DNA of 64,000 nt from Nostoc sp. NMS2 (GTDB lineage: Bacteria > Cyanobacteriota > Cyanobacteriia > Cyanobacteriales > Nostocaceae), in NCBI RefSeq assembly GCF_017115105.1, contig NZ_JABXKH010000047.1, positions 27,365 to 91,364 of the forward strand, given 5' to 3'. The notes under the pieces were generated by a model. It saw nothing but the letters and a program-made list of their open reading frames with translations, did no database searches and had not been told where the DNA came from. Positions 55,479-64,000 of this stretch are shown here, in pieces. Made by a program: the position numbers and the translations under genes. Every line of letters begins with the position of its first letter. Positions within the stretch are counted from its first letter, which is position 1.

Positions 55479-57395
55479 TTAGGAAAGATTCTGGAAATAA
55501 ACCTCTAGCGCTTCAGTCACCAACTGAGTCATCGGTTTACCTTGGCTTTCTGCTACTTCCTTCAACTTGCTATAAACCTCTTCTTTCAAATTTACCCGAT
55601 GGCGCGATTTGCTTGTACCATTAGCCGTGTTAGGTTCATAAGTGGCAGCAAATTCGCGGATGGCATCAAAACCAACGCGATCGCAAAAATCACCAAAACT
55701 TTCCTTAGATTTCCGAGATTTCTTAAAGTAAACAAAAATCGGCTCTAGGAAGCTATCTAAATCATTATGGTGCAGCTTCTCTGTATAAGGTTGTGCCAGT
55801 CGAGTCTGATTTGGCGAACCACCTAACCATAATTGGTAAGATTCTGGAGCGCTACCGACAAAGCCCAATTCTGCCAAGTAGGGCCGAGCGCAGCCGTTAG
55901 GGCATCCTGTCATCCTTACCACAAAATGCTCATTTTGTAAACCAACTTTATCTAATAGAGCGCGAACCCGCTCCAAAATACCTGGTATTGCTCGTTCTGA
56001 TTCCGTGATTGCCAAGCCACAAGTAGGCAAAGCCGGACAAGCCATTGCATACCGCACTAAGGGTTCGATTTTACTGGGGTCGTCTCCGACACCGTGACGG
56101 CTAAGAATGTCTTGAATAGCTTGCTTGTTATCTGGTTCGATATCGTAAAAAATCAGGTTGTGGTTGGCACTCAGGCGGATGGACAAGTTGAACTGCTCGA
56201 CAATTTCCCGCAAGGCGGTTTTTAGTTGAAACGAACCTTCATCCTTGATTCGACCATTCTCAATGGAAATTCCTAAGAATAGCTTGCCATCACCTTGTTC
56301 ATTCCAGCCGAGGAAGTCGTAATATTTAAACTCTGGCAGTGGTTTGAAGGCTTCGACTGGTTTACCGAAATATTCTTCAACTTGAGTGCGGAATTTATCT
56401 ACACCCCAATCGTTGATTAGATATTTTAATCTGGCATGACGACGGTCGGTGCGATCGCCATAATCTCTCTGAGTAGCAACAATCGCTTTCACTATGTCGT
56501 AGACATCATCCTTCGCCACATAACCAATGGGGTCTGCTAACCTAGCGAAAGTTTCTTCTTTACCGTGGGTTCTACCTAAGCCACCACCAGCAAAAATATT
56601 AAATCCTTCTAATTGCTTCTTCTTATTGGTAATCACTACCAAAGTCAAGTCTTGAGAATACAAATCAATCGAATTATCCCCTGGCACCGTCACGCAAATT
56701 TTGAACTTGCGGGGCATATAGTGCGTACCATAAATCGGTTCTTCGTTGTCATGAATAATGGTGCCATTACCATTGCGTTGTCGCGCTGCCTTCACCTCTG
56801 GGTTCTCTTCAGCACTAATTGCCTTTTCCCCATCTAGCCAAATTTCGTAATAAGCGCCCGTTTGCGCTGACAACAAATCAGCAATATTCTGGGCATACTC
56901 CCAAGCATACTGATACTCTGGGCGATTTTTAAAAGGGGCTGGTGGTGCCATCACGTTGCGGTTGATGTCGCCGCAAGCTCCCAAAGTAGAACCCAGATTA
57001 TTGACAATTGTAGCGATCGCTGCTTTCAGATTCTTCTTTAAAATACCGTGCAGTTGGAAACCTTGACGGGTAGTTGCTCGTAAAGTGTGGTTGCCATACT
57101 CATCAGCGATTTTATCCAAAGCCAGATACAGCTGCGGCGGTACCAAACCACCCGGATTTTTTGTCCGCAGCATAAACTGGTAATCTTTTTCCTGTCCCTT
57201 TGTGCGGTTGTCACGGTTATCCTGCTGGTAAGAACCGTGAAACTTCAAAAGCTGCACCGCATTTTCGGTAAAATGGGTAGTATCTTGAAGGATCTCAGTT
57301 GCTACAGGTTCACGCAAAAAATTACTATTTTCCTTGATTCCTTCTACTTTGGAAGGCTTACGGCTAGCGATTGGGGAAGGAGCAGATTTAACCAT
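55479..57395 (-). CDS. sir: ferredoxin-sulfite reductase with C-terminal RHH-like tail
   Basis: 638 residues from ATG 57395. The two-fold nitrite/sulfite reductase repeat is present. The siroheme-4Fe4S Cys are in [16 protein letters not shown] and [27 protein letters not shown] and [14 protein letters not shown] also fit. Ferredoxin-dependent SiR makes sulfide for cysteine synthesis. The last 45 residues ([34 protein letters not shown]) read as a strand-helix-helix ribbon-helix-helix domain, an addition to the enzyme core. The N-terminal 30 residues are disordered. Monocistronic. Confidence 0.95.
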   Translation of the reverse strand: MVKSAPSPIASRKPSKVEGIKENSNFLREPVATEILQDTTHFTENAVQLLKFHGSYQQDNRDNRTKGQEKDYQFMLRTKNPGGLVPPQLYLALDKIADEYGNHTLRATTRQGFQLHGILKKNLKAAIATIVNNLGSTLGACGDINRNVMAPPAPFKNRPEYQYAWEYAQNIADLLSAQTGAYYEIWLDGEKAISAEENPEVKAARQRNGNGTIIHDNEEPIYGTHYMPRKFKICVTVPGDNSIDLYSQDLTLVVITNKKKQLEGFNIFAGGGLGRTHGKEETFARLADPIGYVAKDDVYDIVKAIVATQRDYGDRTDRRHARLKYLINDWGVDKFRTQVEEYFGKPVEAFKPLPEFKYYDFLGWNEQGDGKLFLGISIENGRIKDEGSFQLKTALREIVEQFNLSIRLSANHNLIFYDIEPDNKQAIQDILSRHGVGDDPSKIEPLVRYAMACPALPTCGLAITESERAIPGILERVRALLDKVGLQNEHFVVRMTGCPNGCARPYLAELGFVGSAPESYQLWLGGSPNQTRLAQPYTEKLHHNDLDSFLEPIFVYFKKSRKSKESFGDFCDRVGFDAIREFAATYEPNTANGTSKSRHRVNLKEEVYSKLKEVAESQGKPMTQLVTEALEVYFQNLS

Positions 57396-57659
57396 TAGAC
57401 TTGTATAGTATTCTCAATAAAGCATTAGGTAGACACCGAATCAGCACCCTTCGGCCACTTTATCCCCGGTAATCCGGCCGGAATAATGAGGAATGATTTA
57501 ATTTTACCACGGCAAAAGCCGGCTTTGTCAGTGATGTAACACTTAACAAAACCAGCTTTTGGCAGTAGTGAGTTTTGTTAGCGGTAGCGGGGCGTTGAGC
57601 CAGTGCTAAGTCCTGAGTACTTAAGTAAAGTATAGAGTCACCAAGGACTCAATAATTTT
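57396..57659. other. intergenic region upstream of sir
   Basis: Contains CCCCGGTAATCCGGCCGGAA, a GC-rich imperfect palindrome. No gene seen. Promoter of sir expected here. Confidence 0.4.
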
Positions 57660-58199
57660 TTATTTGAAGCGATAACCAAGACCACCATTTATGGTGACAG
57701 CAGAAGCATCGCTATTTTGGTAGGCACCAAGTCCGACTTTAGCGTTAGTGTAGACGAGGAAATTGTTAGCAACTTCCGATTCAATACCAGCACCTACCAC
57801 TACTGAATCTCTGTTACCTATAGGAGTTGGTGAGCCATCTTTTTCTACAAAAGAATAACCACCAGTTAAATAGGCGTTAGTTCTATTAGCGATAGGCACA
57901 TCCACAGAAAGTTCTGGGATGATAGCACTTGTCTTATCACTCCAGAGAACATTACCGCGTGCAGAAAATGGCGTAGTTCCTAATTTCACACGACCTGTAA
58001 CATTACCACCAAATGTGGCAGCATCATTAATACCTTGTCCGTCGCTCGTAACACCAGCCGCAAAACCAGCACCAACATAACTAGCATCAGTACCATTTTT
58101 GGTTTCAGCAGAAGCTTGACTAGCTGATAGAAACAGAGGAACAATTATTAAGGAAGACAATGCAGAAATTGTCACGAAAGACTTGAGTAAGTGTTTCAT
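57660..58199 (-). CDS. secreted hypothetical protein, beta-strand-rich (outer-membrane-like)
   Basis: 179 residues from ATG 58199; a TTG four codons earlier is in frame. The signal peptide MKHLLKSFVTISALSSLIIV ends near SASQASAET with an AxA cleavage site. The mature part is a series of amphipathic strands (ASYVGAGFAAGV, AYLTGGYSFVEKD, SVVVGAGIESEVANN, VTINGGLGYRFK) ending in Phe-Lys, typical of small beta-barrels. No family is recognised. It probably resides in the outer membrane or periplasm. Monocistronic. Confidence 0.75.
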   Translation of the reverse strand: MKHLLKSFVTISALSSLIIVPLFLSASQASAETKNGTDASYVGAGFAAGVTSDGQGINDAATFGGNVTGRVKLGTTPFSARGNVLWSDKTSAIIPELSVDVPIANRTNAYLTGGYSFVEKDGSPTPIGNRDSVVVGAGIESEVANNFLVYTNAKVGLGAYQNSDASAVTINGGLGYRFK

Positions 58200-58593
58200 A
58201 GTTTTTACCAAAATTTTTATTTTTTACTTATATATTTCCAGCCGAAAATCTTGTGATAATGTTCCAAATATCTCCCATTTTTTATTAAATGAATGTTGCT
58301 ATTAATGCATAACAGTTATAGTCTAACTATCCCCGATCATTATAAATAAGCTGTTATAATTACATTCAATGTCTTTTCATCTGGGTTCTTTGTTCCAAAA
58401 ATAGACGCTTTTAAAACTGGCACAATATTTGGAACTCAAACTATGTCGGAATAGCGTAAATAAAATATTCGGATAACAATTTTTTGCCTAGCTTTTCACA
58501 GAGGCTGAAAAACTCGGCTGTAGCATCTGTTGCAACAAGCTATAGAGGGAATCTATAAAGTTAATTTTGAGCAGTTATCGTGGAGATTGAATA
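58200..58593. other. intergenic region, promoters of two divergent genes
   Basis: AT-rich 394 bp with no ORF, repeat or hairpin recognised. Confidence 0.4.
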
Positions 58594-59535
58594 ATGCTGA
58601 CCGGTGCAAAAACGTTGTCTGGTTTGATGGGTTTATGTGTCGGTGATGCGTTGGGCGTGCCGGTGGAGTTTACTAGCCGTGCTGAACGAGTAAAATCTCC
58701 AGTGACAACGATGTTGGGTTATGGCACATGGAATCAACCACCAGGAACTTGGTCAGATGATAGTTCGTTAAGCTTTTGCCTAGCAGAATGCCTTTGTCGG
58801 GGGTATTCGTTGGATGCCATAGCCAATTCCTTCTGGCGCTGGTACAAGGAGGCTTATTGGACTCCCCGTGGCGATGTCTTTGATATTGGTCAAACTACCC
58901 ACACAGCAATTATGCGCCTGAAACAGGGAGTTGTTCCTCATCAGGCGGGTGGGAAGGTTGAAAATAGTAATGGCAATGGTTCGTTGATGAGAATCTTGCC
59001 GATGGCTTATTGTCACAGAAACTTGACTTTAGGCGAATTGCTGGCGCGGGTGCATGATGTTTCAGCGATTACTCATGCTCATGCGCGATCGCAAATGGCC
59101 TGTGGCATTTATATTAGTATTGCAGTGGCGCTCTTGGAAGGGGCTGACCTGCAAACAGCTTATCTACAAGCATTACAAGATATCCAAACAATTTATTCTG
59201 TCCGAGAATTTTTGTTAGAGAAGCCGCATTTTGGCAGAATTTTCAGTGGTGAGATTGCCAAATTACCAGTAGAAGAGATTAATTCTGGTGGCTATGTGAT
59301 TGATACTTTAGAATCATCCCTGTGGTGTTTGTTAAATAGTTCGTCTTATTCTGAGGCGGTATTGAAGGCTGTTAACTTAGGCGGAGATGCCGATACTACC
59401 GCCGCCGTCACCGGTGGGTTAGCGGGAATTTACTACGGGGTGGAAAATATTCCTCAAAAATGGATGAACCAAATTGCTCGTAGACAAGACATTATCTACT
59501 TGGCAGAGCGTTTTGCAAGGGCTGTTTACGCTTAG
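58594..59535 (+). CDS. ADP-ribosylglycohydrolase family protein
   Basis: 313 residues from ATG 58594. The Mg-binding signatures are present: GLCVGDALGVPVEF, TWSDDSSLSFCLAE, GDVFDIGQTT, NSNGNGSLMRILPM-like ENSNGNGSLMRI and GGDADTTAAVTGGLAGIYYG. These supply the two-metal site of DraG/ARH enzymes. It removes ADP-ribose from proteins or small molecules. No partner ADP-ribosyltransferase is adjacent. In a diazotroph a DraG-like role in nitrogenase control is possible, but many paralogues have other substrates. Monocistronic. Confidence 0.93.
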   Translation: MLTGAKTLSGLMGLCVGDALGVPVEFTSRAERVKSPVTTMLGYGTWNQPPGTWSDDSSLSFCLAECLCRGYSLDAIANSFWRWYKEAYWTPRGDVFDIGQTTHTAIMRLKQGVVPHQAGGKVENSNGNGSLMRILPMAYCHRNLTLGELLARVHDVSAITHAHARSQMACGIYISIAVALLEGADLQTAYLQALQDIQTIYSVREFLLEKPHFGRIFSGEIAKLPVEEINSGGYVIDTLESSLWCLLNSSSYSEAVLKAVNLGGDADTTAAVTGGLAGIYYGVENIPQKWMNQIARRQDIIYLAERFARAVYA

Positions 59536-59735
59536 TACAACATTTCATTAATTCTTTGCGTCCCTCTGCGCTTACCTCTGCGCCGACAGTCGCTCATGGG
59601 GGAAACCCCCAAGACCGCGCTGCCTCACCTTTGCGTTTAAATTTCACCCCTCAATTCGCCACGATTTTACGCAAAGCTGTACTTAGAGTTATTAGTTGAG
59701 AGTAAAGATTGAGGAGTTATCAAAATCCTAACTCC

Positions 59736-60068
59736 TCACGCTTGATTTTTAACTTGCTGAGAAATCCACTGCAAGTAGGCTTGAGAACCGGCAACAATTG
59801 GTAAAGCAATAATTTCTGGCACTTCATAGGAGTGCAGTTCCTTAATTTTGGCCTCCATTGCCGGAAATTGCGCCAAATCAGTTTTAATCAGTAATTGCCA
59901 TTCTTGCTCTTTATGCAGTTCCCCTTGCCAGGTGTAAATTGAGTGGATTGGTAACAGACTCACACAAGCAGCGAGTTTAGCTTCCACAAGGGCATTTGCA
60001 ATTGCTTCTGCCTCCTGGATGTTGCCAGATGTCACCAATACCACACCATAGCCAGCAGGTGTCTCCAT
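59736..60068 (-). CDS. cutA: divalent-cation tolerance protein CutA
   Basis: 110 residues from ATG 60068. VLVTSGNIQEAEAIANALVE, KLAACVSLLPIHSIYTWQGE and EEQEWQLLIKT-like EWQLLIKTDLAQFPAM with VPEIIALPIVAGSQAYLQWI match the small trimeric CutA fold. It is 5 bp after the acidic HTH gene and likely cotranscribed with it. Confidence 0.97.
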   Translation of the reverse strand: METPAGYGVVLVTSGNIQEAEAIANALVEAKLAACVSLLPIHSIYTWQGELHKEQEWQLLIKTDLAQFPAMEAKIKELHSYEVPEIIALPIVAGSQAYLQWISQQVKNQA

Positions 60069-60073
60069 AACCT

Positions 60074-61087
60074 CTAAACGGTAGCAGACAAGGAATAGAC
60101 CTGACCATCAATCAGCAATCGGGTGATGCCCTTAGCTTGCAGATGAGTCCGAGCCTTATGGAGCATTTTACTATCAGGAACTTTAATCACGCGATCGCGC
60201 TTGGTAGAAAAACGCTTGGCGACGCGATGGTTATCAAACACTGGCAGAGTTCTTTGCTGAGTTTCCAGGCTGGGAATTTGCCCCAAATCACCAAAGTCCT
60301 TGAGGGGTCGGGTAATTAATTCCGAGGAACGGTCAATTACCAAATAGCAAGTTTTCGGCAAATTGGCTATCGACAGAGGTAAAACTTGAACTGATGCTTC
60401 ACCTGGTCTTCTTTTTGTGACTAAAGGTCTTTCCTCATCCAGGTCATCATCATCAAAGTCTTCTTCCTCAAAGTCGTCATCCTCTAAATCATCATCATCT
60501 AAATCGTCCAAATCCTCCGATTCGTCTAGCAAATCTTCGCCCAGCATCTGCGCGATGACAGCCGCTCCTGGATGTTCAACCTTTAGCGGTGGAATGGAGA
60601 TGCTGACTATTTCCGGCGGCTTTTGCTCTGGAGTTTCTAATTTCTCTGTGACTCGGAGCTTCGGTTTTTCCGCCGCCGAGGGACGACGGCGCACCCGTCT
60701 ACTAGCAGCGAGTGATTCTGCCGTTTCCTCTGAGTAAAGTTCCTGCTCTACACGAATTACCCGACGTGGCAGTGGCTCAACCTTTGGCACTTCCAAGGGT
60801 GGGCTTTCAATGGGTGGAACTTCTATCTCTGGCTCTGGTTGAGTCAGCAGTGGTAACTGCTCGTAGCTTACCTGCGCTCTGCCTTCAGGAGTTCTTGCAG
60901 CCCGCTTTAAAGAGACTAAGTATTCATACTCATCTTCTGGCAAAGTGCTTTTGAGCAGGCGACTAATTGTCGAGTTACTCACACCATAGCGTTCTGCCAA
61001 AGTTGAGGTTGTTTCGGCAGTCTCTCGATATAACTTAAGAATTTCTTGCTTGTCAGAGTCTGTTAATTTTCTCACGGTAGATACCAA
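60074..61087 (-). CDS. helix-turn-helix protein with long acidic linker
   Basis: 337 residues from ATG 61087. Residues 5-50 form a transposase-like HTH (KLTDSDKQEILKLYRETAET, YGVSNSTISRLLKSTL). The middle is Pro/Glu-rich, then an acidic run of about 35 Asp/Glu at about 195-228. The C-terminal 100 residues are a conserved block (CYLVIDRSSELITRPLKDFG, HRVAKRFSTKRDRVIKVPDS, ARTHLQAKGITRLLIDGQVY). The acidic run comes from near-repetitive GATGATGAC-type DNA and could vary in length. Function unknown; it may be a chromatin- or RNA-associated regulator. It is between a membrane gene and cutA on one strand. Confidence 0.8.
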   Translation of the reverse strand: MVSTVRKLTDSDKQEILKLYRETAETTSTLAERYGVSNSTISRLLKSTLPEDEYEYLVSLKRAARTPEGRAQVSYEQLPLLTQPEPEIEVPPIESPPLEVPKVEPLPRRVIRVEQELYSEETAESLAASRRVRRRPSAAEKPKLRVTEKLETPEQKPPEIVSISIPPLKVEHPGAAVIAQMLGEDLLDESEDLDDLDDDDLEDDDFEEEDFDDDDLDEERPLVTKRRPGEASVQVLPLSIANLPKTCYLVIDRSSELITRPLKDFGDLGQIPSLETQQRTLPVFDNHRVAKRFSTKRDRVIKVPDSKMLHKARTHLQAKGITRLLIDGQVYSLSATV

Positions 61088-61096
61088 AAATCTTTA

Positions 61097-61948
61097 CTAA
61101 GCTCGTTTTCGTCCACTGGTACGCCGCGTTCGTCTTAGTGATGCGTCATATTCTAAGACAGCGCCCATGCCAAATAACACTCCACTAAACACCCAAAATA
61201 CCTCTAATACTTCCCCACTTTGATAGTTAGGGCCTTGGGCGTATTTAAACCACATATCTGCAATGTAAAGCGAAAAGGCCGCTGCTGCAATCATTCGCCA
61301 AGACTGGGAAACTCTTCCCCCCCAAAAGGCTAACAGCAGAGTGGTAGCAATAATTAACAGAACCACATCGCTAACTACGTAAAACCAATTCAAAATAGCG
61401 ACTAGCAGTTCTGAGGGTGTTTCCTGTTGCATAGAAATCCACCATGCCAATAAACTACCGAATACTGCAATTGCTAACACAATTAGCCACTGCCATTTTT
61501 CCAGATTGATTCGCCTGGAAGCCACAGCTAAAATCATGCCTGCGCCAAGTAATAGATAAGTCAGTACAAAAAATATATCGCCTACAGACACATCTGGTTC
61601 ATCTTTTAAAACTATTTCGGTATATCCGAAAATTATCCCCCCAACGAAATAGGAAAGCATACCTAAGCCAATTAAGAGCCAAACATTTCGCCCACTGACG
61701 ATTTGTGGACTCAGCCAGTTCCTCAAGCATAAGATACTGGCACCCAAATAAGCTAAAGCTTCAAAAATATTTGTACCAATCACATACCACTCGGCCCGGC
61801 TTTCTATGCCATCGGCTCCGGGAACTTTGGCACTAAACAACAAAAAATATAGCAGTGCTAGTACGGCCCAGCCAATATTAGCTAAGACAATGTTCTGAGT
61901 ATTGAAAATGGATTTAGAAAGGAACGAATTCTCGTAAGAGTTATTCAT
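61097..61948 (-). CDS. polytopic membrane protein of unknown function
   Basis: 283 residues from ATG 61948; an in-frame GTG eight codons earlier is possible. About eight hydrophobic helices: IGWAVLALLYFLLFSA, IFEALAYLGASILCL, VWLLIGLGMLSYFVGGIIFG, IFFVLTYLLLGAGMILAVAS, WLIVLAIAVFGSLLAWWIS, VSDVVLLIIATTLLLAFW, MIAAAAFSLYIADMWF and VFWVFSGVLFGMGAVL. It ends in a basic tail RRTRRTSGRKRA. The eight-helix layout is reminiscent of sensor-type membrane domains, but no kinase or cyclase follows. Not assigned. Confidence 0.8.
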   Translation of the reverse strand: MNNSYENSFLSKSIFNTQNIVLANIGWAVLALLYFLLFSAKVPGADGIESRAEWYVIGTNIFEALAYLGASILCLRNWLSPQIVSGRNVWLLIGLGMLSYFVGGIIFGYTEIVLKDEPDVSVGDIFFVLTYLLLGAGMILAVASRRINLEKWQWLIVLAIAVFGSLLAWWISMQQETPSELLVAILNWFYVVSDVVLLIIATTLLLAFWGGRVSQSWRMIAAAAFSLYIADMWFKYAQGPNYQSGEVLEVFWVFSGVLFGMGAVLEYDASLRRTRRTSGRKRA

Positions 61949-62088
61949 AGGACAAGACTTATGTAGATGCACTCTGGCAGTATTTTGAGTTAAAGGACTG
62001 TATATCTAGCAGTGTGTCTGCCAAGTAATACACAATCGGACACCAAAAGCAAGTGCCAGTGGCTGGAATTTTGTTAAAAATTTCCATG

Positions 62089-62748
62089 CTACTGCCACAG
62101 TTTACCCAGTGGCGATTGATTTAGCCAACTGATAAATAGCAATCGCTCGGCTTCTGGCATATCTTCTAGCTTATAAATCACTTGTTTGGTAAAATTGCCA
62201 TTGCCAAAATATGCCTTTCCTAATCGATGCAGTTCTTGTAACAAAGTAACTACATGATTTTCTTGCCAATCAGGTATCTTAGCGGTCGGCAATGGATTAG
62301 TAGATACCAAATATTTCACTGCTTCTAGGGAAGATGCTTGGGGAAATTGCTTCTGCTTTAACACTTCCGCAATATCTTTTTCAAATAATGCAGCTTGTTT
62401 AGCACCCAAAAACTCTTCAATATCGATAGAAACACCTTGCAATAGCAAAATACTGGCTTGGATTAAAATCGCCGTTTTGCCATGACCACCTGTGTCACTA
62501 TCCAACTGCTCTAAACGGATTTTACCCCAGACGCTAAAGCGTTCCGGTTCCTCCAGCAAAACACAGGCTTTACCCCGGTTATCCGTTAATTCTCTCCATA
62601 AGGCTCTAGCCTCTTCTTCTTGACTAGCTTTGAAAACACTAATCAAGCGAAAAGTCTGCCCTTGATAATTGAGAATCGGCACCTGCTGATCCTTTTTTGG
62701 GTGCTGAATGCTTGATATTTCAACATCCTGCCGTTTGAGAATAAACAT
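62089..62748 (-). CDS. conserved cyanobacterial hypothetical protein
   Basis: 219 residues from ATG 62748. A soluble protein with ISVFKASQEEEARALWRELT, ACVLLEEPERFSVWGKIRLE and MPEAERLLFISWLNQSPLGK. The fold looks alpha/beta with a helical C-half. No motif allows a functional call. Its left neighbour is the membrane protein, 140 bp away on the same strand. Confidence 0.7.
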   Translation of the reverse strand: MFILKRQDVEISSIQHPKKDQQVPILNYQGQTFRLISVFKASQEEEARALWRELTDNRGKACVLLEEPERFSVWGKIRLEQLDSDTGGHGKTAILIQASILLLQGVSIDIEEFLGAKQAALFEKDIAEVLKQKQFPQASSLEAVKYLVSTNPLPTAKIPDWQENHVVTLLQELHRLGKAYFGNGNFTKQVIYKLEDMPEAERLLFISWLNQSPLGKLWQ

Positions 62749-63104
62749 GGCACTAGCAAATAACTCCTCACAGGGGCACTCTTAATATGGAATATATAAT
62801 GGCATTTGGCAGCATCGCCAAGGCTGAAATTACCTAGCATACTGTGGAAATGAGCCTAGCGATCGCTAGATCCTTCCCGAAGCCAGCCGCCCAGAGGACG
62901 GTGGCACTAACGGGCAAATAACCCCTTGACAACACAATATATCTAAACCAATATCCATCTGTTTCGTTTTTAGTGTAAATTTACTAGCTAGCGACTAGCA
63001 TCTTAGCCTTGCTAGTAGGAAATCTGCAATTTTTGATTGCTTCTTGGTAGGTGAAGACGATATAATAGTGTAGGTGACTCCTTAAGGAGCCATTAATTTA
63101 TGTT
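62749..63104. promoter_or_regulatory. intergenic region with tRNA-Arg promoter
   Basis: TTGCTT (63037-63042), 18-bp spacer, TATAAT (63061-63066), 38 bp before the tRNA. A small CTCCTTAAGGAG palindrome lies between. The rest shows no gene. Confidence 0.6.
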
Positions 63105-63177
63105 GGGCGCGTAGCTCAGTGGATAGAGCAATTGCCTTCTAAGCAATCGGTCGCAGGTTCGAACCCTGCCGCGCTCG
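63105..63177 (+). tRNA. tRNA-Arg (anticodon TCT)
   Basis: 73 nt. Acceptor GGGCGCG pairs with CGCGCTC plus discriminator G. Anticodon stem ATTGC/GCAAT has loop CTTCTAA, so the anticodon TCT reads AGA. D-loop AGCTCAGTGGATAGAGC and T-arm GCAGGTTCGAACCCTGC are canonical. CCA is not encoded. It is followed by gene remnants, a common situation at tRNA integration sites. Confidence 0.97.
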
Positions 63178-63310
63178 TTTTAACTCAATATGAACCATCA
63201 AGCACCGTGAAGTGATATGATCATTTCCTCGATTGAGGGTTCGTCATTGCTGCATCATACCAAGAACAAGGGCGATATTACTGCTACGAAAGCGATTGCC
63301 GATCTAACCC

Positions 63311-63523
63311 TTAAAAGTTTGGGAAAAGCCAACTGCAAAAATTGGCAGAGATTTTGGCGTGTCTGATAAGGCTGTGGAAAAGTGGTGTAAGGCTTATGGG
63401 ATACAAAAGCCACCTAGAGGGTATTGGGTGAAGCAGGCTTATGGGAAAGTGGAAGAACAGTTAACAGCCCATAACGAGGAAACAACTTGTGACCTTAGCC
63501 TGAGTAAGGATGTGAATTTCTGA
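63311..63523 (+). pseudogene. C-terminal fragment of a DNA-binding/HNH-associated HTH protein
   Basis: A 71-codon open frame without a start reads VWEKPTAKIGRDFGVSDKAV followed by EKWCKAYGIQKPPRGYW. The pattern (PTxxIaxxFGVSDkAVxKWCkxYGIxkPPRGYW) is the HTH tail found after HNH or similar domains in phage and integrative elements. The upstream half is missing and interrupted. Relic of a mobile element at the tRNA. Confidence 0.7.
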
Positions 63524-63612
63524 GTACTAAAGCGGTTTAAGTTGTTCTAAAAGTTTAGCATCTAGATATTTTTGCACAGTCTAAGCTGTTCCGCATTTAA
63601 TTTGTATAATTA

Positions 63613-63642
63613 GGGCGCTCATGTTGCCCACCCCACAAGATT
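63613..63642. repeat. half of the 24.8-kb MITE hairpin
   Basis: GGGCGCTCATGTTGCCCACC then CCACAAGAT equals the right arm of 24855-24882. The left arm is absent, so this is a truncated copy. Confidence 0.8.
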
Positions 63643-63731
63643 TTTATTTAATTTGATTATTAAACTTAGATACTTTTCAGCTTATCACCCCAGCTACAGA
63701 CCAGATGAATGAAGTGCCAAAGCCTTTTTAG

Positions 63732-63914
63732 GGAACAATCGTTTATCAAGGAAAACTAAAAGCAAATGAGAAAGTCATCGCCCTAACTTTTGATGATTGC
63801 CCTGTCCCGAAAAATACGGCACAGGTTTTAGAAGTTTTGAAGAAAAATAATATTAAGGCAACATTCTTCATGGTTGGGCAAATGGTGAAATATTTTCCCC
63901 AAGTTGCCAAATAG
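63732..63914 (+). pseudogene. polysaccharide deacetylase (NodB domain) fragment
   Basis: An open frame without a start reads [39 protein letters not shown] and KYFPQVAK before a stop. TFDDGP is changed to TFDDCP (the DD metal and base residues remain), and the rest of the domain is missing. It is a decayed carbohydrate esterase gene next to the tRNA remnant zone. Confidence 0.85.
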
Positions 63915-64000
63915 GCAGGGTTAGCGCGTCTCAAACCCTATTGACAGAGGGATTATGGCAGAGGGTCTGAGTTTGGGAGAGCCGCAGCCAAAACAGAAAC

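Noticed and set aside
60417..60737. 106-residue Ser/Lys-rich plus-strand ORF
   Set aside because: It is antisense to the acidic tract of the HTH gene. Ser codons there are the complement of Asp/Glu codons.

Overview
The window is chromosomal DNA from a filamentous, probably nitrogen-fixing cyanobacterium of the Nostocales (Nostoc-like). Three things point to this. HIP1 palindromes (GCGATCGC) are scattered through genes on both strands. Heptameric short tandem repeats of the AATTACG and GGGGAAT types and many small palindromic or MITE-like elements fill the intergenic DNA. The gene content is typical: a DUF92 tocopherol/phytol-salvage kinase, a Mo-nitrogenase C-terminal-domain protein, orthocaspase, ferredoxin-sulfite reductase, a cyanobacterial K-box next to CIRCE, and several Uma2 genes.

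Layout. 0-5 kb: a TnpB element cut by the left edge, with a tiny ribbon-helix-helix ORF and a hairpin at its end; a lipase, a VOC protein and a DUF92 kinase. 4.7-13 kb: a type I secretion locus with a parvulin, an ABC exporter carrying a cyclic-nucleotide-binding-like domain and a peptidase-dead C39 domain, and a convergent HlyD adaptor. These enclose a subtilase without a recognisable signal peptide and an older subtilase/CARDB remnant. 13-20 kb: an SDR protein, a small RHH/SAP-like gene pair beside a 21-bp iteron array, an S1-domain protein, dienelactone hydrolase, a GntR regulator, Uma2 and an alpha/beta hydrolase. 20-30 kb: conserved housekeeping blocks tig-clpP-clpX and asd-dapA-rnj. 30-37 kb: a nitrogenase-related protein, a pseudo-orthocaspase, ribosomal L32, a sulfite-oxidase-like protein and an aldehyde dehydrogenase. 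37-42 kb: a divergent signalling block with a REC-histidine kinase on one side and, on the other, an overlapping pair encoding TIR-ATPase and ATPase-histidine kinase proteins. 42-49 kb: VapBC, a ureC fragment, a NIL-domain protein, a response regulator, a [2Fe-2S] protein, groES-groEL and HicAB. 49-57 kb: ureDABC, a TPR protein, rsmE, Uma2 and sulfite reductase. 57-63 kb: a secreted beta-rich protein, ADP-ribosylglycohydrolase, cutA, an acidic HTH protein, a membrane protein and a conserved hypothetical. 63-64 kb: tRNA-Arg(TCT) followed by decayed gene fragments.

The best candidate for something undescribed is the TIR-ATPase / ATPase-histidine-kinase pair at 38.5-42.2 kb. In it a likely NAD-cleaving effector and a kinase share the same type of NTPase module, overlap by one base, and sit divergent from a REC-kinase. 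Second is the strictly 21-bp-phased array at 15.0-15.2 kb, directly 3' of a small RHH gene, which looks like an operator or centromere-type array. Other points of interest are active-site losses (an orthocaspase with Tyr/Asn in place of His/Cys, and an exporter C39 domain lacking Cys and His), a sulfite reductase with an RHH-like tail, and several cases where dispersed repeats have become coding sequence or supply a stop codon (rsmE, the DUF92 gene, the TIR gene linker, the ABC gene stop).

All calls rest on reading the sequence and translations by eye. No database search was run, so family names come from motif recognition, and start codons are marked where a choice was made.
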